Source: Closterium sp. NIES-65 (taxonomy: Eukaryota > Streptophyta > Zygnematophyceae > Desmidiales > Closteriaceae). From it: DNA of 64,000 nt. The first letter of the stretch is position 1. Each line of letters opens with the position of its first letter. The translations under genes and the position numbers were made by a program. The notes beneath the pieces are model-generated. The model was given only the letters and a program-made list of their open reading frames with translations, ran no database searches and had not been told where the DNA came from. Positions 41,939 to 54,024 of this stretch are shown here, piece by piece. The stretch lies in contig CANXME010000532.1 in NCBI GenBank assembly GCA_948144175.1, forward strand, positions 563,001 through 627,000. Reading direction: 5' to 3'.

Positions 41939-43392
41939 TCCGATTTTTCAGTGGACGGAAGAATGATTTGATACCGGTAGCGGCCGAGGGGTGGATTGAG
42001 GCGAGGTGAGAGGGTGTTAGGCAGAGGAGCGAGGGAGGGGATGCGGAGAGAAGGGAGGAGTGGGGAGGATGGGGGGAGGGAGGTGGGCCGCGCCGACGAA
42101 GCTGGTGTGTGGAGTGGTTGTTGCTCCTGTGCGGTTTCCGCAGCATGGGGCATGCAGCAGTGTGTGTTGTGAGTGTAATTAAGACTTGCAGGGCTTCCAT
42201 CATGCCACAAGCATGCACCTAACATAGCTGGCTATAGGTGCTGCCATTTTGACCCGTGATTGTGCACCTGCACCGCTGTGCTGGGGCGGGGTGGAGAGGA
42301 GATTGCCTGCCATACAGGAAGGAAAACAGTCTTCTTGAGACTGTTTTCAATTGCCTTGTTTAGTAGCCCAATTTTTGTCCCCACTGGCATTGGACTGTGC
42401 GGGAAGAAAATACGAAAGAAATTGAATTTAGTCACAGAAGTAAACAGCTTCTAGTGTTTAACATGCTGCTAAAATTTGCTTGCCATGCATCCTACATTAC
42501 ACACCCCACACTGCAGCTTCTGGAAAAGCCCCTAGCTTCTTGAGTAGGTCTTCATATGAAAGTGTGCTGCACTGGTAGCAGATTACGTGGTCTTCAGCCA
42601 ACTAGAAACCACACGCTTGGGTAGCACTAAACCAGAGAGAGTCCCGCATGCTCCGCAGCACCTGTTACAATACCCTGTCAGTCAAGCAGTGTAGAAGTGG
42701 TTGCACTGCTTAGCTCCTACCTTATAATCCCTCTCCTCTCTCCACTCCACATGGAAACTCCCTGAGGCCTTGTGCAACCGCTGTGCAACACAGGGCATTG
42801 ACCTTGACACACACTCTAAGTACCACCAGCCTGATCTGGGCCCTGCTAAGCGCCATTTGGCTCCATCCCCTGGTATTGCTTACACAAGTACCTAGTCTAA
42901 GGTTACGTTACATTAGCGGTCTGCTCTGCCTGCCATGCCCGCCCGCCCACGGCTTGCATCAAGGATCGCCATTGCATTTGCGGAGGTGTCTTCTGTGGGG
43001 CCCCCCGCCACGCGCCACTAAACCAAGTGTGTGTGCACATGTGAATACGTGCATGAGTTAGTGCGTGCATGCATGCATGGACATGTGAATGTTTTTTGAG
43101 AATTCTCAAAGGACATGTGACCTCTGCCCCAGTGCATGGAATGAAATCCACCCGGCACGAGTGTGTGTCACACGGCACCATGGGAGCCTGTTCCCCCTGT
43201 TCCCTTTCCCCTGCCCCTAGCTGGGCCCCCTCCATCTCGTCTCCTCCCTACAGCTCTCGTCGCCCTGTAACCCGCTGCCTTCCCCCATGGGTCCTCTCTC
43301 GGCCGGATCTGCCTGCTCTCCGCTGCCCCATCCTACCGCACACGCCTCCTCTGCCGCATCACCATGCCCCCTGCAGTGACTTTTGAGTCGAC
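41939..43392. other. Intergenic and 3' untranslated region between convergent genes
   Basis: About 1.4 kb between the plus-strand HSP20-like gene and the minus-strand bromodomain gene, with no credible gene. It contains two palindromes listed separately. Confidence 0.5.
43081..43120. repeat. Palindrome TTTGAGAATTCTCAAA flanked by direct repeats
   Basis: A 16-bp perfect palindrome at 43095-43110 sits between direct repeats ACATGTGA (43081-43088 and 43113-43120). Confidence 0.85.
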
Positions 43393-43403
43393 TCAAAAGT
43401 CAC
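43376..43403. repeat. 28-bp perfect palindrome centred on GTCGAC
   Basis: Core ACTTTTGAGTCGACTCAAAA extended to 14-bp arms, with no loop. It lies between two imperfect direct copies of a CGCCTCCTNTGCCGCNTCAC segment (43344-43362 and 43411-43429), each followed by CATGCCCCCTGCA. Confidence 0.9.
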
Positions 43404-46400
43404 CCCGCATGCGCCTCCTGTGCCGCGTCACCATGCCCCCTGCACTCTCCCCACCAGCACTGGTGGGACTTGTCGGGCTGGTGTGCGTGCCAGCTCCCCC
43501 CTCCCATGCTGCTACCTTCTCTGCCTCTGCCTCACTTTGTGAGCTTCTCTCTCTCCCGCTCCCCCTTCCATCTCCCCTCCCTGCACCGCTCTCTGTCTCG
43601 CCTGCTGTAGACCCTGCTCCTGTTGACGCCCCTCCTGTGCTTCTCCCACTGCTGCTCGCCTTGCTCCTCCCGGATCGACACCCAGACAACCGACCCTCCC
43701 TCCCTTCCTCCTCCGCCTCCCCCCCCTCCCCTTCACCACCTCTGTTTGCTCCCGCCGCTTCTCCCTCTCTTAGTTTCTCTGTGTGGTTATTATGCTCAGC
43801 AGTCTTGGTGCCTGCAACCCCTGCAACCCCTGCACCCCCTGCACCCCCATTATCATCCACAGTTTCCCCTTCACAACATCCCCCGTCCGCTATCTCTATT
43901 CTTACCCCTGCTCCCCCTCTCCCCTCTCCCTTCTCCCCTCCCCTTCTCCCTACCACTCCCACTGAATTTTCTCGTTCCCCACTTCCACTCGCTTCTCTTC
44001 TTTCTCTCCTTTCCGCACCTCCCTTTCCTTTTGTCCCTCCCTCCACACCTTCTTGTTCCATCCTCCCACCCTTATCCTCTCCCTCCTCCCCCTCCTCCCC
44101 CTCCTCCCCCTCTTCCCACCCCTCCTCCCCACCAACCCCGCCCCTTCTCCCCCGCGTCACCCCTCGCCCCACCCTCCCTGCGCCTGCACGGGGCCCTGAG
44201 GGGAAGCTCTCGCGGCTGCTGTGGCTGCAGGAAGCGTGCATGCCTGCTGCCCCGCGGTCTGACAAGGGGAGAGGCCACGAGTCCTGGGGGAACGCTGCTG
44301 TCATCTCCTGTTGGTGGGTTCAGAAAGAGGGAGGAAGAGGGTGAGAGACAAGTGCGAGTGAGTGAGAGTGTGTGCATGTGCACGTGCTGCATGCCTGCAG
44401 CTTCCCGGTCTGATAGGAACAGTTGCCACGAGTCCTGGGGAATGCTGCTGGCATCTCCTGTTGGTGGAACGGGGTTGGAGGGAAAGGGAGATAGACAACT
44501 GAGAGTGAGTGAGTGATTGTGTGAATGAGTGAGTTGGTGATTGATTAAGTGAGTGCATATGGGGTACATAGAGTGAGAACACGAGAGGGGGTCTTGGGAA
44601 ACCGAGGGATAGAAAGAGACCAAGAGAAAGGCAGACTTAGATAGGGGCTTGACAGAGGAAGGCAGGTCAGGGCAAAGACACCGCATGTAGCAGATAGACA
44701 CATCCATGCAGGGAACAGGAGCAGATAGACACATCCATGCAGGGAACAGGAGCAGATAGACACACCCATGCAGGGAACAGGAGCAGATAGAAAGAACAGC
44801 AGCATGCAGCACAGACAGCAGCAGGGCAGCAATCGGCAACACACACACAGCACCCAGCTAGCCAGCCCCCCACACCCAACCAGCCCAACCCAGCACACAC
44901 CCAGTCCCTCCACCCCACACACGCCCCTCACACATAGCAGGCTGACCTGGCAGAGGTGCGAGCGGAAGGAGAGCGCTGCGGTGAAGTGGTGCGAGTCGTG
45001 GGGGAAGGCCACAAAGGCATTGGCCAGCAGCTGTACCACGTCCCGGAAGAAGGCATGCCGGGACGGGTACTCGCCACTTAAAGCCCGCCTGCCGATGATA
45101 CTTAGGTCGATGTGCTGCCGCACTATGGAAGTGTAGTCTGGGTGCTCCTGGGGGAGTGGGGTTGGGTGCAGGGTGGTTGAGTACGGTGAGAGCAGAACCC
45201 GGAGGGGTTTCGGAGTAACCGGAGGTGAGATGAGAGTGCACGAGGAAAAGAACCGGGGGGTTTCAAATAACCCATAGAGAAAGAGACGATGTGACAGGAA
45301 TCCTTTGTTTAATACGTTTTGAGATTGTTCAGGGAGGGAGGAAGGGAGGAGGGGAGAATGGGTGCTTACTTTGGAGTGAGGAGGGCAAGAGAAGGTGGCG
45401 GCAAGGGGATGCGTGCACATGCCACGCCATGCCTGCACCACTGCACGCTGCTCCTCTGTCAAATGCTCATGCTCGCGCCCATGCTCATGCCCACGCGCAT
45501 GGTCATCCTTGTTCTCATGCTCATGCGCTAGAGCATGTGCATCCGCATGCGCATCGTCGCTTGCAGTCGCAGCAGCGCCAGTAACAGCGGCTCTCCCTTT
45601 CTGCTGCGTGGCGTCCCCACCTGCACACGCATGCAACGAGGTGCCTTCTGTTTGCCCACCTCCATCCATCGGGCTCACACCGTTCCCCTCCACAACCACA
45701 GCAGCAACCGGAGAAGCAGCAGCAGTAGCAGTACCAGCAGCAGTAGCAGGAGCGTCATCAGCAGCAATAGCAGGGGAAGTTGCAGGCATGGCTTCTGTGT
45801 CAGCTAGAGCTCGTTCGCTACCAGCATGGCTAGTGTGCACTAGAGGTTGAGGCTGAGCATACACTCTCAAAGCACCTTCTTCCACCACAGGACTCGTTCC
45901 CGTTCCCATGCCCATCTCTTCACCATGCATAGGTTTCCCTGGCACGCCAGCAACAGTAGCAGCAACACCAGGATCAGACGCACTGAATGATGGCTTTTTG
46001 GCAGAGGAGCCCGAGCGTTTGAGTCTCTTGCGTGGGCTGGACGGCCCTTGCACCTCCTGCCTCTCAGCTCCTTGCAACACTTCCCTTCCCGCCGCTGCCC
46101 TCCCTACTGTTGACTTCCCCACCACTGCCCCCACCCCGCCCTCCCACCCACCACACTCCGCCCTCTCCCCCCATGCCTCCTGCAGTAGCCCTATACACGC
46201 CTCTGCTTCCCTTCCCTCCTCTCTCCGCTCCACAACCCTCCCATCCAACCCATCCTCCCTCTCCTCCCTCTTCTCCTTCTCCTTTCCCTCCTTCTCATGC
46301 TGTTGACTGCTCTCAAAGTGTTTCCCCAAGCTCGGTCTCCACTGCTGCTGCTCCACCACCCCCTCCTCCCCCACTCCCACGCCCCCATCACCCCCTTCCC

Positions 46401-49400
46401 CCTGCAATGTGCGAGGGGAGGATCGAACAGGGGGGGAATTACCAGCTGTTGCAGTGACTGCTGCTGAGCCTGTTGCTGCGGCAGCTGCTGCTGTGGCTGC
46501 TGCTGTGGTCGCAGCTGTGGCTGCTGTTTCCGAAGCAGCAAAGTGGGACTGGGCATCAGAACCAATACGCAACCCACCAACACCGGCACCAACACCAGCA
46601 CCAGCACCAGCACCAGCACCAGCACCAGCACCAGCACCAGCACCAGCACCAGCACCAGCACCAGCACCAGGACCAGCAGCACCACTACCGCCATCACCAG
46701 CAGCAGCGTCCAATTCGCACACAGGCACACCCGCAAGAGACACAGGGCCTCGCTTCTTGTGCGGTGTGGACCCAGAGCCGCCCTTTCTCCGCCTGTACTG
46801 CACCCGCCCCACCGCCCCTTCCTTCACATTCTGCTCTGGTAGTACTGAGCACAAACCCCCTGCAAGCCCTACTGCTGCTGCTGCTGCTGCTGTTGCTGCT
46901 GTTTCTGCTGGTGGTGGTGATGCTGCTGCCACTGCTGCCACGGACCGTACCTCTTGCACTGCTTGCACTTCTTGCGCTGTTTGAGCATCTTCCACAACAC
47001 ACACCTCCTCGTTTGATTCCCCAACCCCTCCCGCGCTCACTCCCCTGCCAACTCCCCTCTCATCCCCGCTCCCCTCCCTTACCCCCTCACCCTCCTCCCT
47101 TCCCGCTACTCCCCTCTGCTCGTCTGTTCCCGCTGCATCTCTCACCGCTGCTTCCCCAACACCAGTCCCCTTCACCCTAGCAAAGGATTGTTTCGAACTC
47201 TCCACAGCCACTGCAGGACTTCCTTCCTGCGCGCTCACTCCCCCCTCCCCCACAGCTCCGTTCCCCTCCTCCACCTCGCCTCCACCCGCCACCGATCCCT
47301 CTTTACTCCCACCATGTATCACATCACCCTCGTTAGAACCATCCACATCTTCCCTCCCTTGTGTCACATCTCCGTTACATGCAAATGCAACCACTCGCAA
47401 ATCCCTTCTCGCCTCTCCACCCTCTGGCACTGCGTCCTGTTGCTGCTTCCTACACTCCGCTGCTGCCTCCTTCCTCCCCCATCCCTCTTTCTCTTTCGCC
47501 CCCGGACCTTCGCACACATCTCTCTCCTCCCTTGCTCCCCCACTACCACTGCGGGTCTGCTGCTCTCCTCCTCCTCCTCCTCCTCCTCCTCCTCCTCCTC
47601 CTCCTCCTCCTCCTCCTCCTCCTCCTCCTCCTCCTCCTCCTCCTCCTCCTCCTCCTCCTCCTCCTCCTCCTCCTCCTCCTCCTCCTCCACCCCCCTCCAC
47701 TCCCATCACCTCCCACGGCCCACCGTCTCTTTCATCCCTTTCCCCTACCACCGCAACCCCCTCCCCGACCACCGCAACCCTAGCTCCTCCCGTACCCCCC
47801 TCCGCCCTTCCACTTGCACCCCCAGCGTCACCCCTACCAATGCCCTCAGAAGAGCCTGCATGCACATGGCTTAGCTTGTCTTCGAATCCCCTTTTCCTCA
47901 ATCCACCTTCTCCCATTCTTTTCAAAAGACCTCCTCCCCCTCCTTCTTCCCCTTCACCTTCCCTTCCTCCTTCCCCTCCACCTCCTCCGCCCTCCCCCTC
48001 TCCTTCTTCTCCCCCACCTCCCCTCTCCCCCTTCCCTCTCCCGCTACCACCAGCCATGGCATTCCCTGAAAGCTCCCCACCCGCCATAGCCCTCCCAAAT
48101 CCTCCTCCCCAGTCGCCCTCCCTCTCACCCTTCCCTTCCCTACATACTGACGCTCCTTCCTCCTCCCCATCCCCATCTCTCGCCCCACCATCACCTGCAC
48201 ACTCCCCACCAGCAACCCTCATTCCAGCCTCCTCCTCTCCCTCTCGCCTCCTCCCTCTCTCTCCCACCACCTTCTCTCTCCCCTCCTCTCCGTCTCTGCC
48301 CAACCCCTCCCCCATCTCATCCGCACCTCTTCTCTCCATCCATCCTCCCCTCCTCTCTCTATCCCCCTCCCTGCCTGTTTCCCCTCCATGCTCCTCATGA
48401 TCGGAGACCCTATGACTGCGCTCTAGGGGCACAGCCCCATCAGAATTCTCTGCCCTTGCTGGCCCCTCTGCATGCCCTTGCCTTCGCTCCAGCGCACTCT
48501 TCCCCCTACCCCGCTCACCCGCATCATCGACTTCCCCCTCGCCTTCTTTTTCGCCCACACCCTCCCTTAACACCGATTTACCCCCCTGCTCCACCGGCTC
48601 CTGTCTCTTCCCCTGCCGCGCCTGCTCCTGCCTTTGCTGCTCCTGCCTCTGTCCCTGCCGCTCCTGCTCTTTTTCCTCCCTGCTCGCGCCCTTCCCCGCG
48701 TCCTCCTCTCCTCCCACACGCCTCTTCTTCTCTCTGCCCTGCGTCCATCGCTGCAGCCTCTTCACAACTGCTGTCCTTACCCATTCTTCCACCATCTCTC
48801 CTCTATCCCCATCATGCGCCCTTGCTCCTCTAACCTGTCTCTGTCCCTGCCCCTTTCCCTCTCCCTCTCTCTCTCCCCCCCCTTCCCCCTCACCCTCCTG
48901 CCCCTTCTCTCTCCTTCCTCCTCCATCCTCCTCTGCCCGTACCCCTTCGTTTTCTTCTACCCCTGCTGCTTCTTCTCCTGAGCGCCCTCCTGTGCATGGC
49001 AACAAGAACCCCACTACACGGCCTTCGTTTGTGTCACAACCTTTCAATCTCTTGGCTCTGCTGTTGCCCTGTGAACCGGCATAGGTAATGTCTTGCGAAC
49101 CAGAAACAGCAGCCGCCGCGGCAGTGTTAGCAGCAGCAGCGGCGGCGGCGGCGGCAGCGGGGGCGGGGCAAGGTGCAGGGGCCAACCCTTTGCCTGGAGC
49201 GTTCTTGGCGGCCCGTGAAATCCCTTCCGAAACTCTGGCATACACTTGCGAGCACTCCTGCAGTGAGGGGCGAGGGAGTGGCGGACGGGTGCCGGGGGGA
49301 AAGAGAAGAGGATGCGGTTGCTTTGACAGCGTGCGGGGGAAGGGAGAAAGGAGGACATGGAATGCCGTCAGTGGTGACAGCTGGAGCAGCAGGAGCAACA

Positions 49401-49798
49401 GGAGAAGCATGAGCAGCACGAGCAGCACGCGCAGCACGAGTAGCAACGGCAGCGTAACTCCCAGGCCAGAAGAAAGATGAGAGAATAGCAAGACGGGAAG
49501 ACAGCGGTGAGCACATGCGGATCCGACGAACCTGCGCAGTGTGCGGGCGATCCAACGACCGCCGTGACACAAACGCCGACCGCTTCTGCATCTCCGTCGC
49601 CACTACCGCCCAGCCGTCACCGCCCCGGCTTACGAACCCATCTGAATCGCTGTTGCCGGCTATCGCTCCGGCCCCTGCGCTAACAGGTACGGTTGGAGAG
49701 GAGTTGGGAAGAGGTTTGTCAGAAAGGCCTAGATTCGCCACGCATCGGAAGAGGAGAAGGATCTCTAGTGGATTCCACGAGATTTCTGGGGCTTCCAT
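43393..49798 (-). CDS. SANT/bromodomain nuclear protein, at least four exons, repeat-expanded
   Basis: Minus-strand exons: 49798-49532 (starts MEAPEISWNPLEILLLFRCV), 49257-45370, 45147-44947, and a probable C-terminal coding part 44300-43393 whose splice junction I could not settle. The first three exons are in phase 0 with GT-AG sites. The N-terminus has a SANT/Myb-like segment split over exons 1-2 (SWNPLEILLL, GWAVVATEMQKR, ECSQVYARVSEGI). Exon 3 encodes the bromodomain core (HPDYTSIVRQHIDLSIIGRR, FFRDVVQLLANAFVAFP). This pairing is typical of a plant bromodomain family thought to act on chromatin. The usual acetyl-lysine-contacting Asn is not evident; the position reads FP. The middle 1,296 residues are mostly Gly/Glu/Ala/Arg repeats, with a basic PRKRLKR nuclear signal. 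Confidence 0.72.
44226..44480. repeat. Tandem duplicate near the 3' part of the bromodomain gene
   Basis: GCATGCCTGC ... GGTCTGA ... CCACGAGTCCTGGGG...GCTGCTG.CATCTCCTGTTGGTGG occurs at 44237-44320 and again at 44389-44467 with substitutions. On the minus strand each copy contains CAG acceptors, so this may be another exon duplicate. Confidence 0.75.
44697..44790. repeat. 31-bp minisatellite, three units
   Basis: AGCAGATAGACACATCCATG + CAGGGAACAGG, three copies with one C/T change, in an intron of the bromodomain gene. Confidence 0.9.
46578..46675 (-). repeat. CACCAG hexanucleotide repeat encoding Ala-Gly
   Basis: About 15 ACCAGC units; in the minus-strand gene frame it encodes alternating Gly-Ala (AGAGAGAG). 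Confidence 0.9.
47566..47690 (-). repeat. TCC trinucleotide repeat encoding poly-glycine
   Basis: About 41 TCC units; in the minus-strand gene frame the GGA codons give a glycine tract of about 40 residues within exon 2. Poly-Glu or poly-Leu/Ser readings in other frames are shadows. Confidence 0.92.
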
Positions 49799-51129
49799 CC
49801 GTGTGGTGGGCTTCTCTAGTGACAATGCTGTCAGACTCGGAAGCAAGGCCGGAAACCCTAATTTCAACGGGAACCCTAATTTGCGTGCCTGTCACTCCTG
49901 TATTCTCTTTTCAAAATCATCGCAAAATATTCTTGGACGCTGTGGTCTATTTTCACTAATATTGACCCGAAAATGACGGAGACCCGCGCGGGGGCAGCCA
50001 TGGGCGTGTGGGATACGAACAAGACGAGTCGGGAGACCATGATGGATTGATGTGATGATTTGAGTGGAATGCGCGGAAATGGAACATCGGAGGTGAGAGG
50101 TCAAAACGAATTTGCCAACAGTTATCGGGGAACGAGAGTAGTTCAAAATGTAGCGAAGTTGCCTGTGACGAGGATATCGAAGTTGGCACACCCTTTCTTG
50201 GGGAATGTTGCCAAGCGTTGTTGATGCGAGAGCTTGGATGCGCTTTTTCCTGGAAACGCTGTCGCATACGTGACAGCTTCGTTCGCATGGATCGCGGACG
50301 ACCATCAGCCAGCGTCACATTACGTTCTTGCGGGTACGGCATGGTGCTGTAAGTTCCAAAACGTTCCAGAAACTCCCTGACTTCGACACTGAAGCTTTTG
50401 AAGAGGTACACCCAGCGCTGTGTGCGACGGTCGCGAGTGTTCGCGAAAGGTGCTTTTGTACCACGCCCTCCTTTAGATATGGTCAAAGTAACAGCATCGC
50501 GAAAAGTTGCATGTTTCGCGATTGACTGCTGCACGCCTCACGCACACCGCAAATAGTTCAGGACGCGTTGAAAGTGCAAATATCGCGGGATCGCGGGCAT
50601 AAATCGAGCCCCACAATCGAGTGGGCAGATCGATTGGCGAAACATGAAGACCGATACGTTGTAACGATCTCACCTGAGCTTTGTGGTGGATGTTCCAGGG
50701 CCAAGACTACTAAACTGCATGCGACTCGCACCCAAAACATATACGTCGTCCATACCCACCTGCGACACTCGCAGCCAACAGGGCAACCACCCTGGCGACG
50801 TGATGTTTACAGATTTCGCCAAATGTGGACAATTTGGGTTTAGGCGATTCCTGGCTCTGCGAAATTTCAGAAAGTCGCAGGCATCAGAATCAATTGCGCC
50901 AGGTAGGCTCGGTTAGAGAGCATCAATGACGCTTTGATGCCTCTCACTGATCTCCCGCGATCAATGATCAGTCGCATTCACACACTGTGCACAGATTTTG
51001 GCAAAAAACCGCACTGTAGCAAAGTTACAGCACAGTAAATAGGGTTACACATCCGCACAATCCTTGCCACCCACGATCGATCGTCTACTTTCAACGCGTC
51101 CTTATTCATATGTTCCAGTCATTTCCTAC
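49799..51129. other. Intergenic region upstream of the bromodomain gene
   Basis: About 1.3 kb that should contain the minus-strand promoter. A 192-codon minus-strand frame (49956-50534) exists but has no motif I recognise, and the base composition is not distinctive. I do not call it a gene. Confidence 0.45.
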
Positions 51130-51456
51130 TGTTACGGGTGCAATGAATCGAGGTAGCGAGAATTGCACTAAGGTGTCAAACGAGTACAAAATGTGAGCGA
51201 AGGCATGAGCGAACATTTATACGCGAAACATGCAAAACGGTAACGCGGTGCGTGCGAGCTTGCTAGTGCTACGCTGGAGCGAGGCTCGGGCTAGTCCCGA
51301 AGCGTAGGCCGATACGGCCATGCCAGCAGTGCGAGGTTTGGTAAAACAGTGCGCGCGAAGTCGGCGAAGTTCCGTTAGCAGTAACGGGCGAACAATCGGC
51401 TGTTGCTGTACGCGATGTAGTCGGCTCCGTAAGGAATGCCGAGAAAATTCCTTACA
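51130..51456 (-). repeat. Gypsy-B 3' LTR
   Basis: 327 bp, minus-strand ends TGTAAGGAATTTTC and CACCCGTAACA. The polypurine tract sits at 51457-51469. Confidence 0.93.
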
Positions 51457-51485
51457 CTACCCCCCCCCTCAAGAAGCCCCCTCCG

Positions 51486-54024
51486 CTACGCGAGTGCGTG
51501 TATATCGCGGAATCCCCGGCTCCTCAGGTACACTTGCAGGGCAGGGTGATTTTCGATGTTGCTCAGGGGCACCCAGCTATCTTCAGTTGGCGTGCGGTCT
51601 TTCCAGCGAACGAGGAATTCAATCCTCCTGATTCCCGTGGGGTGGCGGATCCGATGGCTCAGAATTTTTTCGGGCTCGATCATCGGTTCTGATGCAGGGC
51701 GAGTCATTGATTGTGGCCGGTGACGCGGCAGTTGACTTGTGGTCGGGATGTATGGGCGAAGTAGGCTGACGTGGAACGAAGGGCTGATGTACCAGTCGAT
51801 TGGCAACAGTAGGTGTGCGGTGACGGGTGTGATCATGTGACTGATTTGGAATGGTCCACAGTAGCGTGGTCGTAATTTTGGTACGTCGGGCAGTCGCTGA
51901 TTTTGCGTGTCGAGTAGCACGTAATCTCCAGATTGATACGTGACGGGGCGGCGGTGGCGATCAGCGTTGCGCTTAGCGATGACGTTGGCCTTTTTTATTG
52001 CTTCGGCGGCTCTGGCGCGGGCAGCTTGCAGGATTTCGGCGAATTGTTGTGCGCGTGGCGTTGGGTTGTCCGGACTCGGCGTCATGGGCACTGTGGGGTT
52101 CTGCCCATAGTTCAGGTAGAACGGGGACTGCTGCGTCGTGGCTGATGTGGCGTTGTTGTACGCGAACTCGATCAGCGGCAGCTGCTGCTCCCAGGTCGTG
52201 GGGTCGTCGCACGTGGCACGAATCAACTGCTCCATCGTCTGATTCGTCCGCTCCGTTTGGCCGTCGGTCTCGGGGTGGTACGACGAACTGAACTGTAGCC
52301 TGGTCCCGAACTGCTCCCAGAGGTTCTTCCAGAAGTTGCTGGTAAATTTCGTGTCCCTGTCGCTGATAATTGCTGCTGGTATCCCGTGCAGGCGAACAAC
52401 GGCTGCGATGAACAGGCGAGCGGTCTCCTCGGCTGAGATCGACTTTTTGCACGCAGCGAAGTGTGCCATCTTCGTCAGCCTATCCACGACGACCATTACC
52501 GCGTCGTTACCCCCAGGGTTCGAAGGTAACCCTGTGACGAAGTCCATGGTTACTTGCTGCCAGGCGCGTTCGGGCGGTGGGATCGGCTGCAATTGACCCG
52601 CCTTCCGCTTCCTTGAACTCTTCATCACCTGACACGTCGGGCACGAGCCCACGTGCTGCTGTACGTCGGTCAACAGCTCCGGCCAGTAATAGTACCGCTG
52701 CAGTTGCTGTCGCGTTTTTTCTACCCCGAAATGTCCCGAGGTAATCCCGTCGTGTGCCTCCTGTAGTAGCAGCTCCCTCAGTAGTGAGTACGCGGGTACC
52801 CAAATGCGGTTGGTGCCTGCTTTTACGTAATAGACTCCTTTTGCTTCTGCCAGTTGCTGTGAATTTCCGGTCGTGAAAAATGGGTCGGTGCGGTATCCGT
52901 GGGTGAATAGGCCAGTTAAAAGCGGGTTGGTCTGGGCGAGTAGGATGGCATGGAGTTGGGCGGTGGGGCGGGTGAGAGCGTCGGCGATGTTGGATGCACC
53001 CTTTTTGTACGTAACGGTGTAGTGAAAATTGGACTCGAGATAGTCCAACCAGCGAATCTGTCGTGGGTTGAGATTCGGTTGGGCGCGAAGATACTGTAGC
53101 GAGCGGTGGTCTGTCCGTACTGTCACGTCGGCGCCAGTCAGGTAACATCGCCAAACTTTGAACGCGTGCACGATCGCTAGCATCTCGCGGTCGTGTGTCG
53201 GGTAGTTACGTTCGGGCGGGTGTAACTTGCGGGACTCGTACGCGATTGGCTGGAGGCCGTTCCCGAAATCCTGCAACAGTACTGCTCCCACAGCGATGTC
53301 ACTTGCGTCGATGACGAGCTCGAACGGACGGTGGGGATCTGCAATGTGAAGGACGGGCGGGGAGCACAAAATATTTTTGAGGGCCGAGAAGGCAGCTTGC
53401 TCTTTCTCCCCCCACGTGTACTCAACCCCCTTCCTCAGCAGGTCAGTCAACGGGGCAGTCAGCTTCGCCATGTCGGGGACGAACCGGCGCACGTAGTTGA
53501 CGAACCCCAGGAAACTCTGCAACTCGGTCAAGTTGGTCGGCGCGTGCCAAGCCTGAATCGTCGCAATTTTCTTCGGGTCTATTTCCACTCCTGCAGCTGA
53601 AATAACATGTCCCAAAAACTCCAGGCAGTCCTGTAAAAACTCACACTTAGATGCTTTGGTCAGTAGGCGGTTCGCACTCAGGATTTTAAAAACTGCTTCG
53701 ATGTCTTGTAAGTGTTGTGCTCTGTCAGGGCTGTAAATCAGTATGTCGTCCAGATAAACGATGACGCACTTATCTAAAAGCGGGCGGAATGCTTCGTTCA
53801 TGGTCATTTGGAAAGTGGCGGGGGCGTTGGTCAGTCCGAATGGCATGACGGTGTATTCGAAGGATCCGTAGCGTGTTCGGAATGCGGTTTTAGGGCAGTC
53901 GGGTGGGTTGACGCGGATTTGGTGGTAGCCTCCTCGGAGGTCGATTTTCGAGAAAACCCGGGCTGTGCGCAGTTGGTCGATCAGTTCGTCGGCTCGTGGG
54001 ATGGGGTAACGGGATTTGATGGTA
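51486..54024 (-). pseudogene. Gypsy-B pol: RT (N-terminally deleted), RNase H, integrase, chromodomain
   Basis: The frame is open from the deletion point at about 54025 to the stop at 51486. It includes [40 protein letters not shown] and [20 protein letters not shown], then catalytic VIVYLDDILIYS. RNase H contains FELVIDASDIAVGAVLLQ. The integrase zinc finger (HDGITSGHFGVEKTRQQLQR ... CPTCQ) is followed by the DDE core (TMDFVTGLPSNPGGNDAV, IISDRDTKFTSNFWKNLWEQ, HPETDGQTERTN). The C-terminal chromodomain reads EPEKILSHRIRHPTGIRRIE then FLVRWKDRTPTEDSWVPLSN. The missing part is the DYRALN block and the connection from protease, so full-length pol cannot be translated from this copy. Confidence 0.88.

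Noticed and set aside
43364-44344. Plus-strand 326-residue ORF as a gene
   Set aside because: It is Pro/Ser/Leu-rich from C/T-rich sequence. The minus strand has an equally long acidic frame in keeping with the bromodomain gene's composition and position.
49956-50534. 192-residue minus-strand ORF upstream of the bromodomain gene
   Set aside because: No recognisable motif, repeat or splice support; kept only as a note in the intergenic entry.
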